Shown here: positions 1 to 8,418 of the stretch, piece by piece
Position numbering within the stretch: position 1 is the first letter of the stretch
Layout: each line of letters opens with the position of its first letter
Assembly: GCA_902794095.1 (NCBI GenBank)
Contig: CADBFZ010000007.1
Coordinates: 43,711 to 107,710, forward strand
DNA length: 64,000 nt
From: an uncultured Lachnospiraceae bacterium
GTDB taxonomy: Bacteria > Bacillota > Clostridia > Lachnospirales > Lachnospiraceae
Direction of reading: 5' to 3'
Position numbers and translations under genes: made by a program
The notes under the pieces: model-generated
What the model was told of the DNA's origin: nothing
Databases searched by the model: none
Seen by the model: the letters and a program-made list of their open reading frames with translations, nothing else

Positions 1-530
1 CGTTTCTGGCATCGGGGTCGGTGAGTGATCCCGATAAGGGATATCATCTGGAATTTGTCTGTGAAGACGGTTCCAAAGCCGATCAGATAGTAAGGATGTG
101 CGGAGATTTCGAAATTAATGCACGTAAGACCTTGAGACGTGACGAGACAATCGTCTATGTCAAAGAAGGTGAGATGATCGGAGAACTTTTGAGCGTTATG
201 GGTGCTCAGAATTCATATATGGATTTTGAGAACCGTCGCATATATAAGGATGTCAGCAATACGGTAAACCGCAGGGTTAACTGTGAGACATCCAATATCA
301 GGAAGACCGTGACTGCCGCATCAAGGCAGCTCGATGATATAAGATTCCTCGAGGAACACGGATTTCTGGACGACCTTCCCGAACCGTTAAGAGAAGCGGC
401 GTACGGAAGACTCGAACATCCGGATGCGACACTTGCGGAACTCGGAGTACTTATGGATCCGCCGGTAGGTAAGTCCGGAATCAATCACAGGCTTTTAAGG
501 CTCAGTGATATAGCACGGCAAAAGAGATAG
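1..530 (+). CDS. whiA: DNA-binding protein WhiA, C-terminal part (gene cut by left edge)
   Basis: This is the last 175 codons of WhiA, a regulator with a LAGLIDADG-like N-terminal domain and a C-terminal helix-turn-helix. In Bacillus it affects cell division and chromosome segregation. The open frame begins at base 3 and lacks its start, which lies left of the window. The motif FLASGSVSDPDKGYHLEF marks the end of the LAGLIDADG-like part, and LGVLMDPPVGKSGINHRL is the signature of the WhiA HTH. It ends with TAG at 528-530. A degenerate HPr gene follows 96 bases later, the same order as whiA-crh in Bacillus subtilis. Identity is certain from the C-terminal motif; only the missing N-terminus is unseen. 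Confidence 0.95.
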   Translation, partial: FLASGSVSDPDKGYHLEFVCEDGSKADQIVRMCGDFEINARKTLRRDETIVYVKEGEMIGELLSVMGAQNSYMDFENRRIYKDVSNTVNRRVNCETSNIRKTVTAASRQLDDIRFLEEHGFLDDLPEPLREAAYGRLEHPDATLAELGVLMDPPVGKSGINHRLLRLSDIARQKR

Positions 531-626
531 TAAAAGCAGATGGGGCACTGCTTTGTATTGGGGAGAACTAACTTTGCGTAACAGTTTTGCCGATTCTTGG
601 GGAAGATGAGGCTGAGGAGCATTATT

Positions 627-887
627 ATGATTACCAGAACCGTAAATGTTAAGTTTTCTAAGAATCTCTCCGCTAGCCCTGTTGCACTTTTGGTTCAGAA
701 GGCCAGCAAGTTCGACAGCATTATCTATATCGAGTCCGGAGAGAGAAAAGTCAATGCTAAGTCCATCATGGGAATGATGAGCATTACTCTTGATGAAGGC
801 GATGAGCTTCTTATCAAGTGTGACGGCGCAGACGAGGCAGGAGCAATCGATACCGTTGAGAAGTTCCTTACCGGTGTTGATGCGTAA
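627..887 (+). CDS. HPr-fold protein of the Crh type, lacking the phosphorylatable His15
   Basis: The 86-residue product has the HPr length and fold pattern. The start ATG at 627 is chosen because GAGG at 614-617 precedes it; an in-frame upstream TTG at 597 has no ribosome site. With this start, residue 15 is Ser in NLSASPV, where canonical HPr has the active His of GLHARPA, so PEP-dependent phosphotransfer should be impossible. Ser46 is exactly conserved in KVNAKSIMGM, the HPr kinase target. This combination, and the position just after whiA, match Crh of Bacillus (Gln15, Ser46). It is therefore likely a regulatory partner of CcpA or of metabolic enzymes rather than a sugar carrier. Regulation by HPr kinase is inferred, since no hprK is in the window. 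Confidence 0.85.
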   Translation: MITRTVNVKFSKNLSASPVALLVQKASKFDSIIYIESGERKVNAKSIMGMMSITLDEGDELLIKCDGADEAGAIDTVEKFLTGVDA

Positions 888-910
888 TTGAAGTTGTAAG
901 TTTTATCGAG

Positions 911-949
911 GATGCAAGGCCGAAAGGTCTTGCATCTTTTTTATTTTTC
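911..949 (+). terminator. Intrinsic terminator after the Crh-like gene
   Basis: An 11-bp stem (GATGCAAGGCC paired with GGTCTTGCATC, one G-T pair) has a GAAA loop and is followed by a run of T at 937-949. It should end the whiA-crh transcript before the lipid kinase. Confidence 0.9.
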
Positions 950-1006
950 TTTTAGTTGCAAGCGATGTTAAGTATGATATCATCGAGATTGTAAGAGGTT
1001 TTTGTT

Positions 1007-1897
1007 ATGAAAAAGATGTTGTTTATTTACAATCCGAGAGCGGGAAGAGGCCGTATCAAAACGGAGCTTGCCGATATTCTCGATATATTCGCAACGGGCG
1101 GATATGAAATAACCATAGCTCCCACACGTAAGAACGGTGATGCGGAGAAAATGGCAGCCGAAAGAGAAGCTGATTTTGATATTGTTGTTTGTTCGGGTGG
1201 CGACGGAACTCTTGATGAGACCGTACGCGGAATGATGAAGAACGAATGCCGTAAACCCCTTGGTTATATACCTGCGGGATCTACCAATGATTTCGGAGGA
1301 TCCCTTGCACTTCCAAAGGATATGCTTAAGTCCGCACACATTATTGTAGACGGAACCGATAAAGCAGTGGATGTCGGATTGTTCAACAATGAAGCATTTG
1401 TCTATGTTGCGGCGTTTGGCGCATTCACCGAAGTCAGCTACTCAACAGATCAGGATATGAAGAATGCCATCGGTCATTCCGCATATATCCTGGAGGGAAT
1501 GAAGAGCTTCGCTAAGATCAAGCCCCAGCATATGAAAATAGAACATGACGGAGAAGTCATCGAAGATAATTTCATTTACGGAATGATAACCAATTCCGTA
1601 AGTGTAGGCGGAATAAAGGGAATCACCGGAGAGAATGTGGATCTTGCAGACGGAATCTTCGAAGTAAATCTTATCAGGGAACTTAAGAATCCATTGGAAT
1701 TCCAGCAGCTTCTGAGCGCACTTGCAATCGGTAAGTATGAATTCTCTGAGAACATCGTCTCATTCAGATCCGGACATATTAAGATCGAATCCGAGAAGAA
1801 AGTCGCATGGACACTGGACGGAGAGAACGGCGGAAAGCACACATCCGTTGAGATAATCAATGTAAACAAGGCCATTGATATAAGAGTCGCAAAATAA
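1007..1897 (+). CDS. YegS/DgkB-type lipid (diacylglycerol) kinase
   Basis: The 296-residue protein is a diacylglycerol/lipid kinase of the DgkB-YegS-sphingosine kinase superfamily. Such enzymes transfer phosphate from ATP to diacylglycerol or a related lipid at the inner face of the membrane, recycling diacylglycerol released during lipoteichoic acid or lipid synthesis. The N-terminal NPRAG motif (9-13) and the nucleotide-binding GGDGT motif (64-68) are intact, and the length is typical. The ATG at 1007 follows TAAGAGG at a suitable distance. It stands alone between terminators. The exact lipid substrate cannot be read from sequence, so no gene symbol is given. Confidence 0.9.
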   Translation: MKKMLFIYNPRAGRGRIKTELADILDIFATGGYEITIAPTRKNGDAEKMAAEREADFDIVVCSGGDGTLDETVRGMMKNECRKPLGYIPAGSTNDFGGSLALPKDMLKSAHIIVDGTDKAVDVGLFNNEAFVYVAAFGAFTEVSYSTDQDMKNAIGHSAYILEGMKSFAKIKPQHMKIEHDGEVIEDNFIYGMITNSVSVGGIKGITGENVDLADGIFEVNLIRELKNPLEFQQLLSALAIGKYEFSENIVSFRSGHIKIESEKKVAWTLDGENGGKHTSVEIINVNKAIDIRVAK

Positions 1898-1921
1898 AAA
1901 AAGCCCCTAAAAAGGGAGGAT

Positions 1922-1945
1922 GCCGGGTATCTGCAGATACCCGGC
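1922..1945. repeat. Perfect 24-base palindrome after the lipid kinase gene
   Basis: Two 12-base arms (GCCGGGTATCTG and its exact complement) meet with no spacer around a central CTGCAG. As RNA it would form a stem with a small loop that could end the upstream transcript, but no T-run follows on the plus strand. It could instead be a protein site. The rest of the gap to 2152 holds AT-rich DNA and the terminator of the next gene. Confidence 0.6.
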
Positions 1946-2089
1946 AATATTATGAAAAAGATTAACTATCGAGTTAAGTCTTATGTGCTTTGTTATGAGT
2001 ATACTATATTATGTAAAGTTGTATAAAACGTGAGTGTGGATTTAACAATCGGAAAATAATCTGTAAACAAATTATGAACGCATAAACAA

Positions 2090-2120
2090 AGGCTTTTCCC
2101 ACATTCCATGGGAAAAGCCT
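2090..2120. terminator. Terminator hairpin downstream of the cyclophilin gene
   Basis: The 12-base arms AGGCTTTTCCCA and TGGGAAAAGCCT are separated by seven bases. On the minus strand the stem is followed by TTGTTT, so it fits as the terminator of the minus-strand cyclophilin gene ending at 2153. Confidence 0.75.
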
Positions 2121-2152
2121 CTTTTAGTATGGTCTGAAACCCGCATGAATCC

Positions 2153-2689
2153 TTACTTTCCGGGGAGTTTCTCGGGCTCGGGATAATCTACTCCGAAGGT
2201 CTCTACGGTTACGGTCTTCATAACCTGAGGCTTTTCGGGTGCATCGGTGAAGAAGTTGGTAGGTGTTTCTGCGATCTTATCAACTATATCCATGCCTTCG
2301 ATAACCTTACCGAATGCAGCATAATCGCCGTCGAGATGAGGTGCATCCTTGTGCATAAGGAAGAACTGGCTTCCTGCAGAATCAGGGAACATGGAACGAG
2401 CCATTGAGAGAACGCCGGCGGTGTGCTTGAGATTATTCTCAAAACCATTGCTGTTAAACTCGCCCTTGATGCTGTATCCGGGACCGCCGGTTCCGTTTCC
2501 GTCGGGATCTCCGCCCTGGATCATGAATCCTGCAATGATGCGGTGGAAGGTGAGTCCGTTATAGAAACCCTTTGATATAAGACTGATGAAATTGTAAACT
2601 GATTGAGGAGCGATATCGGGATAAAGCTCAGCTTTGATGATGGATCCGTCCTCCATGGTTATTGTTACAATGGGATTTTTATCTGCCAT
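2153..2689 (-). CDS. Cyclophilin-type peptidyl-prolyl cis-trans isomerase
   Basis: The 178-residue protein is a cytosolic cyclophilin that catalyses cis-trans isomerisation of prolyl bonds. FHRIIAGFMIQGGDP (residues 44-58), carrying the catalytic Arg and the substrate-binding Phe/Met/Gln, is fully conserved, as is the later GSQFF motif. The start is placed at the ATG at 2689, giving MADKNPIVTI and preceded by AAAGGAAAA; the longer frame adds 12 residues without a ribosome site. There is no signal peptide or lipobox, so it acts in the cytoplasm. It is divergent from the GNAT gene with only 42 bases between the two starts, so their promoters must overlap. Confidence 0.93.
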   Translation of the reverse strand: MADKNPIVTITMEDGSIIKAELYPDIAPQSVYNFISLISKGFYNGLTFHRIIAGFMIQGGDPDGNGTGGPGYSIKGEFNSNGFENNLKHTAGVLSMARSMFPDSAGSQFFLMHKDAPHLDGDYAAFGKVIEGMDIVDKIAETPTNFFTDAPEKPQVMKTVTVETFGVDYPEPEKLPGK

Positions 2690-2731
2690 GAGTTTTCCTT
2701 TCGTATAAAAAATATTTTCAATCATTATATC

Positions 2732-3493
2732 ATGAATTCAAACAGGTACCTGAAAAAAATACAAAGATATAAAGCAGGCATGAGTACTGCAGATGAGGGA
2801 ATACTCTATGTTGTAACAGATTCCTCTGATATAGGCGGTGCATCGGAAGCAGGAATTCCTTTCGTGTATTACATTGATTCGACCAAAGCAGGTGAAGGGA
2901 ATTCATATTGCGAAGGTGTGAAGTATGTTCTTGAGGGCGAAGGGGAATTCGACCCGGATGAATTTGATGAAGAATACTTCGAGAGCATATACAGAAGATT
3001 AAATAAGATCCCCTTGGATATTCTTGAAACGGAGAGGTGCATGCTCCGCGAGACATGGATACCCGATCTTGATTCTTTCTATGAGATCTACTCAGATCCT
3101 TCCATCACTATGTATATGGAAGATCTGATGGAGAGAAGTGAAGAAGAGAAGTACACGGAGAATTACCGTGACCTTATCTATGAGATCTATGGACACGGAA
3201 TATGGACCGTCGTGTTAAAAGAAACCGGAGAGATAATCGGCCGTGCGGGACTGGATGAGAGAGCAGGATACGACAGACCGGAGCTTGGGTTTGTAATAGG
3301 AACCAAATGGCAGCGAAAAGGATTTGCAGAGGAAGTCTGCAGGGGAATTCTTAAGTGGGCTTCGGAGAATGATATTGATGAAGTGATGAGTATCACCGAG
3401 CCGGAAAATATCGCGTCAGTGAATCTGCTTAGGAAACTGGGATTTACCAGGTCTGAGAGATTTGATGATAAGAGAGACATCTGGATAAAATGA
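2732..3493 (+). CDS. GNAT acetyltransferase with an N-terminal HAD-like segment
   Basis: The 253-residue protein has two parts. Residues 1-95 contain ILYVVTDSSDIGGASEAGI, which looks like the C-terminal half of a HAD-type fold without a catalytic DxD. Residues 96-253 form a GNAT domain, starting ILETERCMLRE and carrying ELGFVIGTKWQRKGFAEEV, the acetyl-CoA pyrophosphate loop (Q/R-x-x-G-x-A type), and ENIASVNLLRKLGF near the end. It resembles acetyltransferases such as RimJ-like enzymes, but the acceptor is unknown. The ATG at 2732 has no good ribosome site; ATG 2780 is an alternative. The stop codon lies inside the terminator stem. Confidence 0.8.
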   Translation: MNSNRYLKKIQRYKAGMSTADEGILYVVTDSSDIGGASEAGIPFVYYIDSTKAGEGNSYCEGVKYVLEGEGEFDPDEFDEEYFESIYRRLNKIPLDILETERCMLRETWIPDLDSFYEIYSDPSITMYMEDLMERSEEEKYTENYRDLIYEIYGHGIWTVVLKETGEIIGRAGLDERAGYDRPELGFVIGTKWQRKGFAEEVCRGILKWASENDIDEVMSITEPENIASVNLLRKLGFTRSERFDDKRDIWIK

Positions 3494-3518
3494 GACGGGG
3501 ACTTTAGTCCCCGTCTCA
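3491..3518. terminator. Bidirectional terminator between the GNAT and esterase genes
   Basis: A perfect 12-bp stem (TGAGACGGGGAC with its complement) has a TTTA loop. The GNAT stop codon is its first triplet. T-rich DNA lies on both sides, so it can serve the two converging genes. Confidence 0.85.
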
Positions 3519-3526
3519 TTAACTGT

Positions 3527-5122
3527 TTAGAGTGAAAACTGTGATACAAACTTCCATGCGTTTTCGCAGCTGTGCTGTCTGCACTCATGCTGCTGGCCGC
3601 TTACGCTTGCAAAGACTGTTCTGCAAACTCCGTCTTCGGAATTGTAATATCTTGCAGTGAGTACGCTTCCTCTTGATTCATCGGGAATCTTCTCAACCTT
3701 GTCTGCGGAACTGCCGTAGAACTTATCTTCCCAGGAATCCTTATTTGCAAAATCCACATCAAACTTTGTTGTGAGCTTATTAACACCTGCAACATACTGA
3801 ACTCTGTCGAGACAGGTTTCAGCCTGATTGGGAAGTTCGGGAAGAGGTGAATCCTCGCCGCCTGAATAGAAGACAGGCTTTGCCACGGTCATGTTAAGTC
3901 TTTCATCACCCAGTGATAATCCCCAAGGATTGTCCTTGATGGGGAAGAGTGCGCTGCAGGGCATGAAGCCTGCGAAGCTTTCGGGATATTCCTGATACAG
4001 ATCCCAGGTCTTACCGCTTCCCATTGAAAATCCCGTTGCGTAGATTCTCTTCTCATCGATGTTGTACTTGGTCTTAAGGTCTGCGATGACATCCATAACT
4101 TCGGTGGCGGTTACGGAGAGATGATCGTCAACGGATACGAAGAGGAATCCGTACTTGTGGCAGATCTCCCACCAGCCTGCTACAAATGTCAGATACATTG
4201 AAGTATCTCCGCCACCGTGGAATCCCATTACGAGAGGCACGGGACCTTTATCCATTATTCCGTTGTTGTAATATGCGAAATATCCGACCTTGTGCGAAGG
4301 CTTGTCTTTGTACTTCCACTTGTTGTCGGGTGATGTTTTAACTTCAGTGATGCCGGGCTCTTCAGTCATGCCGAGTTCATCGAAATTAGGCTCGATCTGA
4401 ATCTCTCCGCACCATCTCTTGTACTTCCTTACGAATGCTTTGAAGTCAGCTTCGTAATCCGCGCTGTCTTTAACAAGAAGATACTCACAGTCTTTAAATG
4501 CGGCATTAATCTCATCACTGTTTCCAACGGAAAGAACGGGAATGTCTTTTCTCTCAACTGTAGGTACGATGCTGAGTCTTTCCATGGAGCACATAGCGGG
4601 AGTGATCTCACCGGGACCCCAGAGATATTCTCCGTCGATCTTCTTAAGAAGTGTTCTTGCTACATAATCTGCAGACTTTCCGTAGCTGTAGATATCCGCT
4701 CTGAAGATCGCACCTCTGATGAAGTATCCCTTGAATTCCTGTGTAAAGAAATCATGGATTTCTGCAATGCCGTCTTCATATTCGGGATGCATTTTGGTCT
4801 GTGAGATAAGTTCCTTGTAAAGTTCTACTGTGGCATTGTCCCAGCCGCCTTCGCAAGTGGGGTAGATGAAAAGAACAGATGCGTCAACCGCTGCAGCTAT
4901 TTTTGCAAGACCGGTCTTCTCCGCAAAAGAAACCGCCTCTTCAATGCCTGTTTTTTTTTCTTCGAATACAAGTAAAAGAGGGGCTCTGAAAGTATAGTTA
5001 TTTACCTGACCTTCGATATTGTTATCGGGGACATATGTCTTGAGATGGAAGTTGTCATAGGTATGCTCCCAGTATTTGCCTCCCGGAATAGTCTTTACTT
5101 CAGGTCTTGTCATTACGGACAT
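3527..5122 (-). CDS. Alpha/beta hydrolase, PHB depolymerase/feruloyl esterase-like
   Basis: The 531-residue protein ends in an alpha/beta-hydrolase domain of the poly-hydroxybutyrate depolymerase/feruloyl esterase group. It shows the oxyanion strand GFHGGGDT (about residue 303), the nucleophile elbow GFSMGSG (about 365-371) and a C-terminal His-rich segment [15 protein letters not shown] likely to carry the catalytic His. The first 270 or so residues match no domain I recognise. No signal peptide is present, so it should act inside the cell. The start is the ATG at 5122, with AAGGAGG eight bases upstream, not the longer frame from 5143. It follows tadA by 39 bases on the same strand and may be co-transcribed. 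The substrate is unknown; an acylated sugar or aryl ester is a guess. Confidence 0.75.
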   Translation of the reverse strand: MSVMTRPEVKTIPGGKYWEHTYDNFHLKTYVPDNNIEGQVNNYTFRAPLLLVFEEKKTGIEEAVSFAEKTGLAKIAAAVDASVLFIYPTCEGGWDNATVELYKELISQTKMHPEYEDGIAEIHDFFTQEFKGYFIRGAIFRADIYSYGKSADYVARTLLKKIDGEYLWGPGEITPAMCSMERLSIVPTVERKDIPVLSVGNSDEINAAFKDCEYLLVKDSADYEADFKAFVRKYKRWCGEIQIEPNFDELGMTEEPGITEVKTSPDNKWKYKDKPSHKVGYFAYYNNGIMDKGPVPLVMGFHGGGDTSMYLTFVAGWWEICHKYGFLFVSVDDHLSVTATEVMDVIADLKTKYNIDEKRIYATGFSMGSGKTWDLYQEYPESFAGFMPCSALFPIKDNPWGLSLGDERLNMTVAKPVFYSGGEDSPLPELPNQAETCLDRVQYVAGVNKLTTKFDVDFANKDSWEDKFYGSSADKVEKIPDESRGSVLTARYYNSEDGVCRTVFASVSGQQHECRQHSCENAWKFVSQFSL

Positions 5123-5161
5123 AAAAACTGCCTCCTTATACATTTGTGGTTTTGGATACCC

Positions 5162-5647
5162 TTATTTGTATGCCTGATCCAGCGCTTTCTTTTCCGCCCT
5201 CATGCGGATGAAAAATTCCTTGAGAACCGCACTGCATTCATCCGCGAGTACCCCTGTTTCAATCTCGCAGGTATGCATGAACGCTTCATTTCCAAGGATT
5301 GTTGCCACGGTACCGCAGCTTCCCGATTTGGGAGAAAGACAGCCGATGACGACTCTCGGAATACGTGCCTGGATGCATGCCCCCGCACACATCTGACAGG
5401 GCTCGAGAGTAACATACATGGTGCAATCTTCAAGACGCCAGTCATGGAGATATGAGCTGGCCTTCTTAATTGCATTCATCTCTGCGTGGGAAAGGGTTGA
5501 GCGGTCGGTGTTTCTCCTGTTGTATCCGCGTCCGATGATCTTACCGTCACGTACGATGACACAGCCGATCGGAACCTCGCCTGCAGCAGATGCTTTCTTA
5601 GCCAATTTGATGGCTTCCTTCATGTATTTTTCGTCTTCTGTAAGCAT
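5162..5647 (-). CDS. tadA: tRNA-specific adenosine deaminase TadA
   Basis: This 161-residue zinc enzyme converts adenosine to inosine at the wobble position of tRNA-Arg(ACG). The zinc site is complete: HAE at 54-56 (His ligand and proton-shuttling Glu) and PCQMC at 83-87 (two Cys ligands). The frame is open further upstream, but the ATG at 5647 gives the usual N-terminus (MLTEDEKYMKEAIKLA). Its ribosome site is weak. The thiamine pyrophosphokinase gene diverges with 111 bases between starts. Length and motif spacing favour TadA over guanine or cytidine deaminases. Confidence 0.9.
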   Translation of the reverse strand: MLTEDEKYMKEAIKLAKKASAAGEVPIGCVIVRDGKIIGRGYNRRNTDRSTLSHAEMNAIKKASSYLHDWRLEDCTMYVTLEPCQMCAGACIQARIPRVVIGCLSPKSGSCGTVATILGNEAFMHTCEIETGVLADECSAVLKEFFIRMRAEKKALDQAYK

Positions 5648-5758
5648 ATAAATATCGTATTCTTGCGGGATGTTTTTGTAAAGACGTTGGGTTAAACTGA
5701 GCAAAACATGATACAATTTACAAAGCTTGTAATTATTACTCGGAAGAAGGTTTTCCAC

Positions 5759-6379
5759 ATGAGAAGATGTGTTATTGTCGGTAACGCCGATATAAAAGAA
5801 TACGAATGTGTAAAAGACGCTTTAAAGTCCGATGACTTTTTTATTTTCTGCGACGGCGGACTTAAGCATATGGATAAGCTTGGTGTTAAACCGAGTCTCA
5901 TAGTAGGGGATTTTGATTCCGCTTCAAATCCTCATATGGATGTGGAGACAATTACCCTTCCCTGCGAAAAAGATGACACCGATACTTTCTATGCGGTTAA
6001 GGAAGCTGTAAAGAGAGGCTTTGAAGAATTTCTGCTTACAGGCGTAGTAGGAAACAGATTTGACCATACCATGGGAAATATCTCCATCCTTTTGTATCTC
6101 GATTCACTGGGTAAAAAGGGAACTATCATCGATGATTATTCCGAGATGGAAGTTGTGTCGGATAAGCCCGTATATGTCGAGGATGGATATTCATACTTCT
6201 CGCTTCTGAACATGACGGGATGTGCAAAGGGAATTAAGATCGAAGGAGCTAAGTATCCTCTTGAAGACGGTGAGATAACCTGCGATTACCAGTACGGTAT
6301 CAGCAATGAAGTATTGCCCGGTGGCAAAGCGTGTGTAACCGTGGAAGAAGGCAGGCTTCTGCTGGTCAAGGTGTTTTAA
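5759..6379 (+). CDS. Thiamine pyrophosphokinase
   Basis: The 206-residue enzyme transfers pyrophosphate from ATP to thiamine, making the cofactor TPP directly. Family motifs are in order: CDGG (31-34), GDFDS (50-54), DDTDT (72-76) and GNRFDHTMGN (about 98-107). The C-terminal half is the beta-sandwich thiamine-binding domain. The ATG at 5759, after GAAGAAGG, is preferred to the upstream frame start at 5708. No TPP riboswitch is visible in the upstream 111 bases. It is followed after 64 bases by a serine acetyltransferase gene. The family is also called ThiN/YloS. Confidence 0.92.
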   Translation: MRRCVIVGNADIKEYECVKDALKSDDFFIFCDGGLKHMDKLGVKPSLIVGDFDSASNPHMDVETITLPCEKDDTDTFYAVKEAVKRGFEEFLLTGVVGNRFDHTMGNISILLYLDSLGKKGTIIDDYSEMEVVSDKPVYVEDGYSYFSLLNMTGCAKGIKIEGAKYPLEDGEITCDYQYGISNEVLPGGKACVTVEEGRLLLVKVF

Positions 6380-6443
6380 AAGTGGCAAATGTAGGGGATT
6401 TGGGATATTATGATATAGTTCCTTATTAACAGGAGAGTATATT

Positions 6444-7328
6444 ATGGCAAACGAGAATAAGAATATTGAGCTTGAGAAGATAGTATCTACCATATTGGCA
6501 GATTATAAAGAAGACAGGATCATTAATAAGACTGATATTTCGGATCAGCCCGATAAGGATGCGGTTAATGATATTTTGTCGAAGATATTTAAGATGATCT
6601 TCCCCGGATATATTCGCGAGAAGAATTACAAATTCTATAACCTTAACAGCAGACTTACGGTTCTGACAGAGGACATTATCTACAATCTGAAAAAACAGAT
6701 TGCCATATCCCTTAACCAGAAGCCGGAGTACGCCGGAACCTCCTATGAAGAGAGAGCAAAGGTTGCCGAGGATCTGACCGGAAAGTTCATGCTCAGGATC
6801 CCTCATATCAGAGAGTATGTCGACACTGATGTACAGGCATTCTTTGAAGGAGACCCCGCAGCTTACAATCACAGCGAGATCATCCTGTGCTATCCCGGAC
6901 TTCGTGCGATAGTAACCGCAAGGATCGCACATGAACTTTTTGTACTCGGAGTTCCGCTTATTCCCAGAATGATGACAGAGCATGCACACTCACGTACCGG
7001 AATCGATATTCATCCAGGAGCTACCATCGGAAAGTATTTCTTTATCGATCACGGAACCGGTATTGTAGTGGGTGAGACCACCATAATAGGTGATTACGTA
7101 AAGATATATCAGGGTGTTACCATCGGTGCACTTTCTACCAGAGGCGGACAGTCTCTAAAGGGAGTAAAGCGTCATCCCACTATCGAAGACAGAGTTACCA
7201 TATACGCCGGAGCTTCCATTCTCGGCGGAGAGACCGTTATCGGACATGATGCGATAATCGGTTCAAATACATTCATCACCTCATCCGTGGAACCGGAAGC
7301 AAGGGTAAGCTTCCGCGACAGAGCATGA
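6444..7328 (+). CDS. Serine O-acetyltransferase (CysE/EpsC family)
   Basis: The 294-residue protein acetylates L-serine with acetyl-CoA, the first step of cysteine synthesis. The N-terminal helical domain (1-180) ends in GDPAA (136-140) and RIAHEL. It is followed by a left-handed beta-helix of hexapeptide repeats with the catalytic segment IDHGTGIVVGETT (201-213) and GVTIGAL. The length matches the longer EpsC-like group found in anaerobes. The ATG at 6444 follows AGGAGAG. The cysteine desulfurase gene lies downstream in the same direction, so the region handles sulfur amino acids, although prmA and rsmE intervene. Confidence 0.92.
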   Translation: MANENKNIELEKIVSTILADYKEDRIINKTDISDQPDKDAVNDILSKIFKMIFPGYIREKNYKFYNLNSRLTVLTEDIIYNLKKQIAISLNQKPEYAGTSYEERAKVAEDLTGKFMLRIPHIREYVDTDVQAFFEGDPAAYNHSEIILCYPGLRAIVTARIAHELFVLGVPLIPRMMTEHAHSRTGIDIHPGATIGKYFFIDHGTGIVVGETTIIGDYVKIYQGVTIGALSTRGGQSLKGVKRHPTIEDRVTIYAGASILGGETVIGHDAIIGSNTFITSSVEPEARVSFRDRA

Positions 7329-7372
7329 GATAATAAGGATGATTCCATATCGGATTACGGAAGGCTTTGAAC

Positions 7373-8410
7373 ATGAGATGGACAAGATTCAGGATTAAAA
7401 CAAATACGGAAGCTGAAGATATCATCATCAGTGACCTTTACGATATCGGACTTGAAGGAGCTCAGATCGAGGATAATGTTCCTCTTTCTCCTCTTGAGAA
7501 GGAGCAGATGTTTGTAGATATCCTTCCCGAAACAGGTATCGATGACGGAACCGCATACCTTAACTTCTTCGTAGAGACAGGTGATGACGGACTCCTTCTT
7601 CTCGGCGGTGAGCCCGAGCCCGGAACCATGACCATCGGTGCGGCTAATACCGCAGGCGATATCAGAAAAGTTACCAAGGAAGAAGTTCTTTCTCAGATTG
7701 AGGAGGTTCTTGAAGACATTAAGAGCTACATGGAGATCGGCGACGGAACCGTTGAGGTAACCGAAACTGCTGACATGGACTGGCTCAACAATTGGAAGAA
7801 CTATTTCCATTCATTCGAAGTGGATGATATTCTTGTAATTCCTTCATGGGAGAAAGTTCCCGAGGGAGATACACATAAGTATGTTCTTCACATCGATCCC
7901 GGTACCGCATTCGGAACCGGCATGCATGACACCACCCAGCTTTGCATCCGTAACATCAGAAAGCATGTTACAGAAGGAAGCAGGATTCTTGATATCGGAA
8001 CAGGAAGCGGAATCCTTGGAATCCTCGGACTTATGTTTGGCGCAGAGAAAGCATTCGGAACGGACCTTGATATCTGTGCTGAAGCTGCCGTTGAAGAGAA
8101 TCTCAAAAACAACGACATCCCTTCCGATAAGTTCGAACTTGTCATCGGAAATATCGTTAACAACGAAGATATTCAGAACCGGGCAGGCGTCGGAAGCTAT
8201 GACATTGTTGTAGCAAATATCCTTGCTGAGGTTCTTACCGCCATTACTCCCGTTGTTCCCCTTATGCTTAAGGACGGCGGCGTATATATCACTTCCGGTA
8301 TCCTTAATGAAAAAGAAAACATCGTGATCGAAGCGATGGAGAAAGCAGGACTCACCGTTCTTGATGTTTCGAGACAGGGAGAGTGGAGCTCGATAGTAGC
8401 TCGTAAATAA
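7373..8410 (+). CDS. prmA: Ribosomal protein L11 methyltransferase
   Basis: The 345-residue enzyme trimethylates ribosomal protein L11 using S-adenosylmethionine. An N-terminal substrate-recognition domain is followed by the methyltransferase domain with DPGTAFGTGMHDTT (175-188), the SAM loop ILDIGTGSGILG (205-216) and VANILAEV near the active site. An insertion around residues 70-125 makes it a little longer than the E. coli enzyme (293 residues). The start is the ATG at 7373, eight bases after GGAAGG; an in-frame TTG six bases upstream is less likely. rsmE begins eight bases after its stop, so the two are co-transcribed. Confidence 0.95.
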   Translation: MRWTRFRIKTNTEAEDIIISDLYDIGLEGAQIEDNVPLSPLEKEQMFVDILPETGIDDGTAYLNFFVETGDDGLLLLGGEPEPGTMTIGAANTAGDIRKVTKEEVLSQIEEVLEDIKSYMEIGDGTVEVTETADMDWLNNWKNYFHSFEVDDILVIPSWEKVPEGDTHKYVLHIDPGTAFGTGMHDTTQLCIRNIRKHVTEGSRILDIGTGSGILGILGLMFGAEKAFGTDLDICAEAAVEENLKNNDIPSDKFELVIGNIVNNEDIQNRAGVGSYDIVVANILAEVLTAITPVVPLMLKDGGVYITSGILNEKENIVIEAMEKAGLTVLDVSRQGEWSSIVARK

Positions 8411-8418
8411 ATCAAACC

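Noticed and set aside
5648..5758. TPP riboswitch before thiamine pyrophosphokinase
   Set aside because: The 111-base gap lacks the CTGAGA and GATC-type core motifs of the THI element.
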